Shown in pieces: positions 20,981 to 31,700 of a stretch of 36,785 nt of DNA (position 1 is its first letter; each line of letters begins with the position of its first letter). Below the pieces are notes generated by a model. The model saw only the letters and a program-made list of their open reading frames with translations, was not told the DNA's origin and ran no database searches. The translations under genes and the position numbers were made by a program. Origin of the DNA: a virus; the IMG/VR virus record IMGVR_UViG_3300046171_000077, positions 1 through 36,785 of that record; one strand, written 5' to 3'.

Positions 20981-23441
20981 GTTTTTGCAGTCTAACTTTA
21001 ATGGTGAGTGGTCTCCGCTCATGCTTGGCCGTGTAGAGCTGTCACGATACGCTACATCGCTAAGAACGATGGAGAACTTTGCCCCGACCATACCTGGCGG
21101 CGCGAGAAAGCGACCTGGCACTGAATACATTGGCGAAGTCAGAGACTCATCAAAGAAAACACGGCTTGAAAGCTTCACGTTTTCTAATGAGCAATCTTAT
21201 TTGCTGGAATTTAGCGATATAAAGTTACGGTTCTGGAGAAACGGGGTGTTATTAGGCGATATTAAAACAACTCCTTACACTGAGGATGAGGTGTTTAGCC
21301 TAAGAATGACATCAACAAACGACATTGTCTATATTGCCTCGCCTAATCATGCTCCCTACAAGCTAACCAGAACATCTGACACTACGTTTGATTTTGCAGC
21401 GCTTGAGTTTGAGAACCAGCCGTTTGAAGATCAGAATTTAACAACGACAACAATTACACCCTCTGGGACAACTAGCTCGGTAACACTTACTTCATCTGCT
21501 CCTTTATTTGTGTCTGAAATGGTGGGAAGTTCTTTTGAGATAACTCATTTAAAAGCAAGAGAGGTTTATGAAACCACCGCTGATAGAACTAATGGTAGCT
21601 ATGTTGTTTGGAGTTCAACAGGAACTTATTCTCAAGGAGATATTATTTTAGATCAGACTGGGGGAGCATTAGATTACTATTTGTGCATTTCTGCTTACAA
21701 CGGACATAATAATCCAAGTAATGATCCTATTTCTAACTATCCTTCTAACTTTGAAGCTGGGATTATTGCAAAAGACAAAAACAATAACTCTATTAACTAT
21801 TATGTAAGAGGTGAGTGGACACTAAGGACTGAGGGAAGCTGGAACAATGAGTGGGTTTTACAGGAGTCTTATGATAATCAGTCTACTTGGACAACAAGAC
21901 ATTCATTGGTTTCTGATAATGGTTCTGATAATTACACGAGAGAAGGAGATGAGACAGGAAATCCTGTTTGGTTAAGACTTATTCTTTTTAGTGGAAACAG
22001 TGAAAGAGACCCCGTTACCTTTACTATTGCAGAAACAGAAATATCTGGGGAAGTGTTGATCAACTCTGTTAATACAGGCAACAATACCGCAACCGCTACT
22101 GTTGTTGCCACAAAACCTTTGTTTAGCACTGATGCTACAAGTCTTTGGGCTGAGAATGAATGGAATCCTAGAAAAAAGTATCCTAAGCAGGTGTTCTTTA
22201 AAAACAACCGGCTTTGCTTTGCTTCTACTAAAGCAGACAACCAAGCTATTTGGGGAAGCGAGGTAGATAAATGGGATAACTTTAAGCGTGGCATACAAGA
22301 AGACTCACAGCCATTTAAAGACGTTCTAAGGACCGGCAACCAAGATCCGATACAATGGGTATCTGAGCAGTCAAAGACGCTTCTAGGGCTATCCTCGCAG
22401 ATAAGAAACCTAACCGGTGAAGACGGGTCGTCTATTCTAGCGCCAGGCAAGAACAGCTCGGCAAGACAAGCCGGTCGCGGCGCTGCTGACCTTGAGCCTG
22501 TAGAGGTTGATGACTTTACATTCTACGTCCAGCTAGGAGGCAGGATCATCAGAGGTCTCACAAACGATTATGAGCGTGGCGTTTACGCTGCTGCTGATAT
22601 GACTAGAGAGGCTGAACACGTAACTAGAGGTGGCGTCAAGCAGATGGCGTTTCAGCTAAACCGTGTTTCTACGCTATACGCCGTCACAGGAGAGGGTATT
22701 GCTGCCTGCCTAGTGTTTGATCCAGAAGTGGAGAAAATGGGCTGGTATCGCCTTAAAACGCAAGGAGGGACAATTGAGTCAGTTGCTATCCTTCCAGCTA
22801 CCGGAGAAGAAGACGAGGTCTACTTTGTCGTTAAAAGAACCATTAATGGAAGCACTAAGCGCTACATTGAGAGGTTAAAGAACGATCAGATCAGAATTCA
22901 AGATGACGGCCTGCAAGACGATATGTTCTATGTCGATTGCGGCACTACGATTACTGGCACTAATATTACAACGGTAACAGGCTTAAATCACCTAGAAGGC
23001 GAGGAGATACAAGTTCTTGGAAATGGTGATTACTTAGGTAAATTTACAGTGGCCAGTAATTCGATTACAATACCCGCTAGCAACAAGGTGACCTATGGTC
23101 TACCTATTGAAGCTAAGCTATGGCCAATGCCGTTAGAGGGCATTACAGCGTCAGGAACGACCTCTGGAGACAAGAAGCGCGTCAAAGAAATTACGATTGA
23201 CGTTATGAACTCACTCGGAATCCAGACAAAAGACTCACCGGATGACACTAAAGAGCCTACAGATCTTACTCCAAGACAGTCTGATGCAGACCTTGGATCA
23301 TCGCCGGCACTATACAGCGGCAAGCTTGAAGTCAGAAATACTTTGCCAAGATCGTTTGATGGTAATGTTTTTTATCAATCAGATATTCCTTTTGGCGTAT
23401 TTATTCGTAACATCATTACTAAATGGGAGAAGACCAGCTAA
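20973..23441 (+). CDS. Tail tubular protein B / nozzle (T7 gp12-like)
   Basis: The protein has 822 residues (T7 gp12: 794). Typical opening: FNGEWSPLMLGRVELSRY, then NFAPTIPGGARKRPGTEYIG. Beta-propeller-like repeats follow, with QVFFKNNRLCFASTKADNQ, EQSKTLLGLSSQIRNLTGEDG and RIIRGLTNDYERGVYAAADMTREAEH in the middle. Residues about 185-345 form an inserted beta-sandwich region with Trp/Ser/Asn-rich repeats, which may contact the fibres. It overlaps the next gene by 19 bases. Confidence 0.9.
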   Translation: MPEFLQSNFNGEWSPLMLGRVELSRYATSLRTMENFAPTIPGGARKRPGTEYIGEVRDSSKKTRLESFTFSNEQSYLLEFSDIKLRFWRNGVLLGDIKTTPYTEDEVFSLRMTSTNDIVYIASPNHAPYKLTRTSDTTFDFAALEFENQPFEDQNLTTTTITPSGTTSSVTLTSSAPLFVSEMVGSSFEITHLKAREVYETTADRTNGSYVVWSSTGTYSQGDIILDQTGGALDYYLCISAYNGHNNPSNDPISNYPSNFEAGIIAKDKNNNSINYYVRGEWTLRTEGSWNNEWVLQESYDNQSTWTTRHSLVSDNGSDNYTREGDETGNPVWLRLILFSGNSERDPVTFTIAETEISGEVLINSVNTGNNTATATVVATKPLFSTDATSLWAENEWNPRKKYPKQVFFKNNRLCFASTKADNQAIWGSEVDKWDNFKRGIQEDSQPFKDVLRTGNQDPIQWVSEQSKTLLGLSSQIRNLTGEDGSSILAPGKNSSARQAGRGAADLEPVEVDDFTFYVQLGGRIIRGLTNDYERGVYAAADMTREAEHVTRGGVKQMAFQLNRVSTLYAVTGEGIAACLVFDPEVEKMGWYRLKTQGGTIESVAILPATGEEDEVYFVVKRTINGSTKRYIERLKNDQIRIQDDGLQDDMFYVDCGTTITGTNITTVTGLNHLEGEEIQVLGNGDYLGKFTVASNSITIPASNKVTYGLPIEAKLWPMPLEGITASGTTSGDKKRVKEITIDVMNSLGIQTKDSPDDTKEPTDLTPRQSDADLGSSPALYSGKLEVRNTLPRSFDGNVFYQSDIPFGVFIRNIITKWEKTS

Positions 23442-23827
23442 CCTTGAAACCTTATTTTCCAGAACATTATCCATTGCTTTGCCAATGGTGGGACTCACAC
23501 GGCTCTCTGAGGGCTAGTAGGTCTGATTTGGAGTCTGGTATAGGATTGGTGGCAGAAAGCGATTCTAGGCCCGTTGGAGCGTGTTTCTTGTATGTTACAG
23601 GAGCGCTTGGGTTTATTGAGGCTATGGTTATTAGCCCTGACTCAACTGTATCCAAGTCTAGAAAGATTGCTGACACTTTATTTAAGGAGTTACAAAAGAT
23701 AGCCAAGGCAGAAGGCGTCAACAAGCTAATCGCTTTTGTTCAGTCTAAAGGCATGGTCAGGGAGTGTTCTCGCTCAGGTTTCACACAAGTAGGGCCACCT
23801 ATGGCGCAAATGGTTCAAACAATATAA
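23423..23827 (+). CDS. GNAT-fold protein after the nozzle gene (gp13-like position)
   Basis: The protein has 134 residues. The strand-helix order resembles a GNAT acetyltransferase: ESGIGLVAESDSRPVGACFLYVT, then GFIEAMVISPDSTVSKSRKIADTLFKEL (where acetyl-CoA would bind), then VNKLIAFVQSKGMVRECSRSGF. The usual R/QxxGxG/A loop is not present in clear form, so it may be inactive and structural. Podoviruses often have such a gene between the nozzle and the internal virion proteins. Confidence 0.65.
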   Translation: MGEDQLTLKPYFPEHYPLLCQWWDSHGSLRASRSDLESGIGLVAESDSRPVGACFLYVTGALGFIEAMVISPDSTVSKSRKIADTLFKELQKIAKAEGVNKLIAFVQSKGMVRECSRSGFTQVGPPMAQMVQTI

Positions 23828-23831
23828 AGAA

Positions 23832-24320
23832 ATGGCAATTCCTTTACAAATAGCAAGCACCGTAATGAAAGCGGGTGCATCAATTCAACAGGGGCAGATG
23901 GCAATGCAGTCTGCTAGGTATAATGCGAGAGTTATTGCGCGGCAGGCTGAGCAGGAGGCAGAAGCTTCGTTAGAAAGCATGGCTCGCAAGAGAACTGAAA
24001 ACGAAAGAGCGTTATCATCGATTAAACTCCGTATGCAAGAGTCTGGACTTGATACGACTCAGGGATCTAGCGCGGATTACTTTGATGAGGCCACTTCAAG
24101 ACTTGAGTTACAGATTTTAGACGAAGCTAGGCAGATGTCATTTAGAGATAAGGCAAGGCGCAACGAAGCTCAGATGCAGATCTACCAAGGAAAAGTAGCA
24201 AGAGCTAACGCGCAAGCTACAGCAATGGGCCAGCTTATAGGAGGAGCAGCTAGGATTTCTAGCAAAATGAAAGCCATAGAGGACGCAACTCCAGGATTTA
24301 GTAAAACAAAAACTTTTTAA
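23832..24320 (+). CDS. Internal virion protein (T7 gp14-like)
   Basis: The protein has 162 residues. It is a small Ala/Gln/Met-rich helical protein with a hydrophobic start (IPLQIASTVMKAGASIQQGQ), then ARYNARVIARQAEQEAEAS, the SSADYFDEATSRLELQ motif and a C-terminal GQLIGGAARISSKM. This is the usual pattern of gp14-like proteins, which form a pore in the outer membrane during DNA ejection. It lies directly before the gp15- and gp16-like genes. Confidence 0.8.
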   Translation: MAIPLQIASTVMKAGASIQQGQMAMQSARYNARVIARQAEQEAEASLESMARKRTENERALSSIKLRMQESGLDTTQGSSADYFDEATSRLELQILDEARQMSFRDKARRNEAQMQIYQGKVARANAQATAMGQLIGGAARISSKMKAIEDATPGFSKTKTF

Positions 24321-24323
24321 GTT

Positions 24324-25721
24324 ATGCCACAATTACCAAATTTAACAGGGCCAGCAGTGCCTCCAGAGCAGGCAGCAGGAATCAGAGTTGGAGTGCCTTC
24401 TACTTCTGGTCTGCAAGCAATAGCACAAGCTGTTGGATCGGTAGGCGAGGAAATGCACGCTGCTGAGATGAAAATCTTAGAAAAACAAAACAGCATTGAT
24501 GTTCTTAAAAACGAAAGCGCCTATGGACAGCATATGGCTAATGAACAACAAAAGCTTGATATTAACAATCCTGCTAGCTGGCCTGATCAAGTTAAAAAAG
24601 CATCTTCTGATTTTGTAAATGGCCTTTCCTCTAAAAATTTATCACCAGATGCTTTAGAGTCCCTTAAAATGAGGATTATGAATTACGAGTCTAAAGTCAT
24701 GTTAAACGTGGCTCGTGATGCTCGACTTGCTCAAGTGCAAATAATATCTGGGGAATTTCAAAACCGGCAAAATGTATTTTTTGAGAATAAAGATTTTGCT
24801 GGAGCTAAGGAAAACTTAAAAGAATCAGCTAGTTTGTTAGAAATGCCAAACCATGAAGTTGAAGCTGGCCTTATGAAGATTGAGCAACAAGAAAGAATAG
24901 CAGAATATGAAGATCAAGTAGTTTCTGGTAATTCAGAATATTTTGAAAATGATTTACCTGCATTGTCTAAATCTGACAGAGCTTCTTACAAAAGGAAAGC
25001 GGCAGCGCGTAAAGCTGAATTAGAAGCAAATGATATTGATAGAATATCAGGAGCTATGGCTATAGGCGTAATTAAAACAAAAAACGATTTAGTTAAAAAC
25101 CTAGAAGCTGCTCCAAATGTATCTAGTCAAATGGCTAGGAAGGTTTTATCAAATTGGGAAAACTCTAAGCCACTTAGCTACGAAGAAAAAAGAAAAATAA
25201 CCGATACGTTAAATGATTTACATGATCAGTATTCAAAAGGGAAAATTTCTCGCGACGAATACGGCAGGAAGCATCACAATATAGCTTCTGAAGTTTATGC
25301 TATGGGGAAAAGAGAAGGCGTTGGTGGTTTAAGATCTAGGTTGTATGCTCTTGATCCAACCAAATGGAGTGATGGCAATTTGAAACTTTCAAAAGCTGAA
25401 GACATTGATCAAAAAATTGAAAAAATGGTTTCAGCGTGGGATGGTGCAGGAGGGTTTGGTAAGCCAAAAAGGGGAGAAGACCAACTTAGCCCTAAAAAAG
25501 CTTTAGAAGTGCAAGCTGCTAGAGAGCTTACTGAAATGTCAATGAAGGAGTGGGCAAAGACAGACGAAGGTAGAAATGCTACACCAGATCAAATAAGAAA
25601 AGAGTTTATGAATCAAGCTATTGATGCCATGACGCAAGACATCATAAAAGAAGAATTGGATTACAGTAAAAGATTGGATTCAATTTTAGAAGGAGCAGGA
25701 AACACGGCTTTACCAAAATGA
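24324..25721 (+). CDS. Internal virion/ejection protein (T7 gp15-like)
   Basis: The protein has 465 residues, shorter than T7 gp15 (747). It is almost entirely helical and highly charged, with repeated Glu/Lys/Ala/Gln stretches and no membrane segment. It begins MPQLPNLTGPAVPPEQAAGI. It overlaps the giant next gene by ATGA, so the two are produced together. gp15- and gp16-like proteins form the periplasmic tunnel for DNA entry. The assignment is by position and composition. Confidence 0.7.
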   Translation: MPQLPNLTGPAVPPEQAAGIRVGVPSTSGLQAIAQAVGSVGEEMHAAEMKILEKQNSIDVLKNESAYGQHMANEQQKLDINNPASWPDQVKKASSDFVNGLSSKNLSPDALESLKMRIMNYESKVMLNVARDARLAQVQIISGEFQNRQNVFFENKDFAGAKENLKESASLLEMPNHEVEAGLMKIEQQERIAEYEDQVVSGNSEYFENDLPALSKSDRASYKRKAAARKAELEANDIDRISGAMAIGVIKTKNDLVKNLEAAPNVSSQMARKVLSNWENSKPLSYEEKRKITDTLNDLHDQYSKGKISRDEYGRKHHNIASEVYAMGKREGVGGLRSRLYALDPTKWSDGNLKLSKAEDIDQKIEKMVSAWDGAGGFGKPKRGEDQLSPKKALEVQAARELTEMSMKEWAKTDEGRNATPDQIRKEFMNQAIDAMTQDIIKEELDYSKRLDSILEGAGNTALPK

Positions 25722-28700
25722 TTATTGATTTACCAACTTCGCCTAAAGAAGCTGACAGTTTTTTCAAAAACAAAGACATTGATCCTGTCTTGGCTGACAG
25801 ATCAGCTATGGGATGGGTTGAGCAGTTTAATTTGTTAGACAATCCAGAAGCTCCATTTAACCAAATTGTTGAGGATAAAAAAACAGAGCTTAGAGCTGCT
25901 TTAGGTCTTTATAAAGATTGGAATAAATCAAGAGGTGTTCAGCCGTTTGCATCTCAAAAATATGCAGGCACTGAACGAAGGGAGTTGAATTTTGCTAAAA
26001 ATATACCTAAATGGAATAGGCTTTTTTCTGATGATAGCTTTGAGTCAGAGTTAGAAGAAAGAGGACTTAAAGGTAAGTATGACGAAGTATTAAAGCTAAC
26101 TGGTGAAGGTGGCCAAGAAGCAGTAAGGAATAACTTTAGAAGAAAATTATTTGTTAGTGAAATTGCGGGAGAACCTAATGATGTAAATCAAGCTAGAATA
26201 GCAAAGGGACTTTTAGGTATAGATGACTCAGATGACGACTTTTTTGTATCGTCTGCCAAAAAGTGGGTTACCGGAACAATTAATAATCAAAAAGTTGCCA
26301 CAGACTCTTATGAAATGGGCATTGACGCTTTTATTGCAGATGATGCTGAGTCTTTTAACGAAAAGCTAAAAGAAAGAAGGAGTGTTAGCGCTATTGCTGA
26401 AGAATCATTTATTAAGGGTTACAATAGCTTGATGGACGGCGATGGCAAAGCAATGCTATTCCAAGCCAGCAAAATTGTTGCAAAAGCTAAAGCGGAAGGA
26501 GAAAGAGGTTTATTTGAACAAAAGAAAGATTTACCGGAAGCGTCAATTGGGCTTGTTGCTGAATTCTACGCAAAGCCAGGGGGGCGGGAAAAATTCTTAA
26601 TGATTTTAAATCATAAAATTCAACAAGAGTCATCAAAAACTGACGTTAGCTTTCTTACTAAATTTTTAAAACAGGCGTCTAGGTTTTACGAATCTGAAAT
26701 TGGAGCTGCCGGTAGAAATATTCTAAGAAGAAATATTGAAGAAGGTGATCGATCTTTATTTTTCCCAGACGATCCAGATTCTAAAAATTTTGAAACAGTA
26801 AACGGTAGAAAATTAGCCAAAAAGCTTTCAGAAAAAGAAAAAGCTTACTTCAGAAATGTTCAACAAGTTTCGGCTGACATTTCTAATGTTAAACAAGCTG
26901 TTTCTCAGATTGATGGAGAAAACTGGTTTTCAACTATGATCTTAGACCAGTCTGGCACATTGGCGCAAATGCCTCTTATTATGAATCCTGTTGGTTTATA
27001 TACTAGGTATGACTCTCAACGCCAACTTGATACTGAGGAAATTTTAGCACAAGACCCTGATCTTCCCTATGATGAAGCTAGGGGGATGGCTCGTTTTTCT
27101 GCTGGAATGAATGTTTTTTCAGAAAGATTAGCTACAGGATTTTTTCTTAAAAAGTTTCCAACAATTAAAAATGCTACTTCAAAAATAAAAGGAGCTAGTC
27201 CTGTTTCTATAGCACAAGCTTTCCGAAGAGCCGGAGTAGCAGCAGCAGGCATAACTGGAGCGGAATATTTACAGGAATCTTTTCAAGAGGCTACGCTTCC
27301 TTTAACATTAGATTTATTTAGCTCTCTTAACGAAGAGATGCCTGAAGGGGATTGGGAGCAGTTCAAAATGTGGGATCAGCGCAGATTTTTAGCTGTTTTG
27401 CCCTTGGCTATTCTTGGAGGTGGAGGACAAGCCGCTCGCGATAGGATCTCGACGGCAGAGCTAGGAAAAGTGCTTTTAGCTAAGAACGACGTAATGATAA
27501 GCGGAAGATCTGAAAAGCAAGCTCAAGAAGTTGCAGAGCTGGCAATGACAGATCCAGATGCAGCTTTAGCTCTTTATAAAAAGCAAGGCGAGTCGATGAG
27601 CAGAGAGGAACAAGAGTCTTTTGGCAACGAGGCAATGCGAAATGTTTACTCTGATCAACTTGGAGAAGAGTTTGCGGCTATGCCAATTGCTAGGCAAACT
27701 GAAGACGGAAAGTTTTCATTGGATTTTCAAGATGGAAGAAAAGAAGAATATGATTCTGTAGCCGAAAGAGATCAAGCTTTAGAGAATTGGTCTAAGGAAG
27801 AGTTTTTCCAGACAAGGGAGGCAATGGAGGCTTTTGCTGAAATGGCTAAAGAAAGGGTTGAAGGAGAAGCTGATTTTAAAATTGAGCGTCCAAGAACTTT
27901 CCAAGATCTTGCGGATCAGGGTGTTGAAACGGAAGCGAATCTTAAAAAAGCCATTGGTGTATATTACTCCCAAATGGGAGAAGTCGCTCCAGATAAAATT
28001 GATTTAGCTAATTACATTGAAGAGGGGTCTGTTAGTCTAAAAAGAAATCTATCAGGCTTTGCAGTTAGATTAGCTCAAGGAGCGAGTCCTATTACAGTTG
28101 CTGAAGAATTTTCTGAGGGTTTTATTAGAAGAGCGGTAGGTTTAGGTGAAACAAGTTTTGATGAAGTGAAAGCGCTTCTTGATGAATTTGGTGAAATGTC
28201 CGGCATACAAATGACGGAAGGCTATGACATAGATCCTGAGCGAGCTGTAATTGAAGGCTTTTCTAAGTTTTCAAAAGCTTATGCGCTACAAGGTAAGTAT
28301 GATATGCTTCCTAAAGAGACTCAGTCATGGATGTCTAAAGCATGGGCTGTAATGGAAAACAGCAATAACATTCCTGGCGTTTTAAAAGCATTTTCTGAGT
28401 TATTTTCAAAAATGTTCAAGGCTGTTTATGATGTGGCTAAGGCAATTGAGTTTCACAGAGCAAAGGGCGCTGGAATTGATCCTGACTTAGAAAGCATGGC
28501 GTTACGGGCGCTTGGTTTTGATGAGAAGGGGTATAATGAAAGAATGCAGGAGAGAGCTAATCAGGAAGCGCTTGAGGACACTTTTGGTGACACTATTCAA
28601 GGTGATGATACCTTTTCTGTTGGCCGGTCCGAGGTAACTCCAACAGCCGATACCCAAGTTTTCCCAACTAAGGATGGTGGGGTTGTTGGTCCTGCTTCGT

Positions 28701-31700
28701 TTTCAATCTCGGCTTTCCACGGGACACCTCACAAGGTAGACGAGTTTAGCACTGAGCAGATCGGCACGGGCGAGGGCGCTCAGGCTTACGGGTATGGGCT
28801 TTACTTTGCTCAGAGTGAGGATGTGGCGCAGAGGTATAGGGACGACTTGACCGATACCGGATTTGCGAAAAGAAGGCTCAAAAAAGCGGGGAGCGATATT
28901 AATGTGGCTCTTACTGAGGCAAGGGAAAGAGCTAGCAAATATAGAGAGGGTGGCGCGGATGCTTATGCTAGTGCTATTGAGGAGGACATCAGGTTTCTTG
29001 AGAAATACAAAAAGTCTGGAGAGTGGGCTTCCGGCTCCCTCTACACCGTAGAACTCAACGTCGAGCAGGACGAGCTTCTTGATTGGGATAAGCCGATGAG
29101 TGAGCAACCCAAGGTAGTTCAAGAAAATCTTCGCGAAATGGTAGAAGACTACTCTAAAGATTTCCCTCGCACCGCAGATGAAATCAACGGCGGCGAGATT
29201 TATTCTGAGTTTGTTGACAGAATGAATATACAAGAAGGTCAGGAGGGCATAGCGTCAAAATCTCTTTACGATATTGGCATAAAAGGCATCCGCTACCTTG
29301 ATGGTGCTAGTAGAAACGCAACATGGAAACTATCATCACCCGATACCGTTGTAGCGGGGGATTGGATGGTGAAGGACTCCAGTAAACCTCTTAGCGATGG
29401 TGTTCACTTTAACAACGAAGCCGAAGCTCAAGCGTTCCTTGAAGAAAAAAACCAAGGCACATTTAACTACGTCATTTTTAATGATGCTGATATTACGATC
29501 ACGGAGGAAAACGGCCAAGTTGTTGATACAACCAGCCCATCTTTCTCTATCACGCCAGCGCAGGACGCTGGGAACATTGAAACTTTATTTAAAGATCAAA
29601 TTGACCCTTTAATTTCATACACTTACCCCGTTCTAAAAGGAGATAGCCAAGCGCAAACGACAGCAAAAATTAAGCTTTTGGAAGCCTTGGAAGAGAATGA
29701 TCAACTAAGTAATTACGCTATTGAAACTATTGAACAATACTCAGATGATATTCTTGATGAATTTACGCGAGAGGTAATGGAAGGAAAGGATTTTTCTGAG
29801 ATTGTTGAGGAACAAGAACAAGAAATAAAAGACGATCCTGACTCCTTTAGCGATGACTTCTCAACTGAAAAAAACCTTACAGAATGGCTTCTTAATGAGC
29901 GAGGTGAAGGACAAATAGAAAACTCTGGTTACGCATTTCCTGATGGAACACTATTACATATGTCTCATGATGGGTTTGGAAGAGACGTAGATCATAGAGA
30001 AGTGCATTTCCCAAACAGCCCAGGAGGGACTGAAGGGATGGTTGCAATAATGAATGCTGGCATAATGCGTTTTGATTATTCGGGTGGAGGAGTAACGCTT
30101 AGACATCCTCCGACACGCGCACAGGCCGATATTATTGCCCGAATTGCTAGCCATACAGAGGTTTTTCTTGATGCTGAGCAGGCTTCTTCAGATGGGTATA
30201 ATGAAAAGCGAAGAGCTAGTTTTGAAATTACAGATGAATTTGCTGTAGATGATGTAATTAACAGTGTTAGGGCTTTTTATAGAGGAAGAGATTTTGAAGG
30301 CATAAGCACTTTTGGAATTCAGCCAGTAGAGCAATATGGTGCTATCACTAAGCTGGAGAAAAAAATATTATCAGACAGAGTTAATATTGGAAAAAGGCTT
30401 GAGGCAAAACTTGAGGCCGATGAGAAAAATTGGAACAACGCCAAAAAGTCAGGAAACCAAGAAGAAATCGAAAGAGCTGCCCAGCAAGTTATGCGAAGAA
30501 CTCAGGCGTATATGGAAGTTCTTCCTGATTATCCAATGGGGCCAACAATATCCAAAGCTCAAGATCTTGCGGAAAAGGTTCTAGTTGGATCTATTGAAAT
30601 AACAGAAGGCATTAAGATTGTTGACGAAAATGCCAGATACTCAGGGCTTCCTATCAAGCTTCCATCTTGGCTAAGTAATTTAAAGGTGGCAGATTGGGTC
30701 AAAAGAAACCTGAGAGCTAGAGGTGATTTAACTCCAGACCAATTTAAAATTAAGCTAGCCTCGGAAGCCATTACCTTGACTGAGCTTAAAAGAGCAGAGT
30801 TAATAAATTCTCGTCTTAAAAAAGCGGTCAAAAAGGAAGCTTTAGTAGCTCCTAATTCTGAAGGTGTGTTAATGGAGGACTTTCTCATGAAAAGAGTCCA
30901 GGACGCCCTTGTGATGGATGGCGCGGTAAATGTCACAGAAGCAATCAACAAGCTCCCTAAGAGCCTACAGAGCGTCACTAAAGAGATGCGTGTTCATGTT
31001 GATAGCCTTTCTCGCGAAATGATTAAGAAGGGCATTGCCAAAGGTGATCTTGCTGATGTGTTCCAAAGAAACATTGGCAGTTATCTAAATAGATCTTATC
31101 GCAGATTTACTAGACCAGAAAAGTGGAAGCACGAGGTAAGTGAAGAGTCTAAAAAGAACGCAATGCAATGGCTTGAAGACAACTTGCCAGCCGAAGCATT
31201 TAGCGGAGATGTGTCAAAGGAAGATCAATTAGAAGGTTATGTTGATACACTTTTGACTGATTCAGTTTCTGGGGGCTTTACGGACCAAATGAACTGGCTT
31301 TTAGGCCAGAAGCATATTGGAAACCTTATTGCCAGAAAGAAGGTTCCTATTGAGCTTAGAGAGCTTTGGGGTGAATACAAAAGAGGCGATGAGAACTACA
31401 TGACCTCGGTCCGCAAAATGGCTACTCAGATTGGCAACCACACAATGCTTACTGAGTTTTTAAAGAATGGACTCAATACTGAAATATTTTCTACGCCTAG
31501 GAAGGGCTTTTCTAAGCAAATAAGCTCAAAAGGAAACGAAATGCTGTCTCCTCTAGATGGATACTATGTTTCTGAAGGAATGTCTCAGGCGCTAATTGAT
31601 TTTTCAGAAACAGGAGAAACTACAGCGTGGTGGCTTAAATTATGGTTGAAATTCAACTCAGTAGCAAAAGTCACAAAAACAATATACAACCCTACGACTC

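Noticed and set aside
23423-23827. Active acetyltransferase
   Set aside because: The overall order of strands and helices fits GNAT, but the acetyl-CoA loop motif is not clear, so enzyme activity is not claimed.
28703-29233. 176-codon minus-strand frame within the giant gene
   Set aside because: It lies opposite the ART-like region, which has clear motifs on the + strand. No start signal and no domain.
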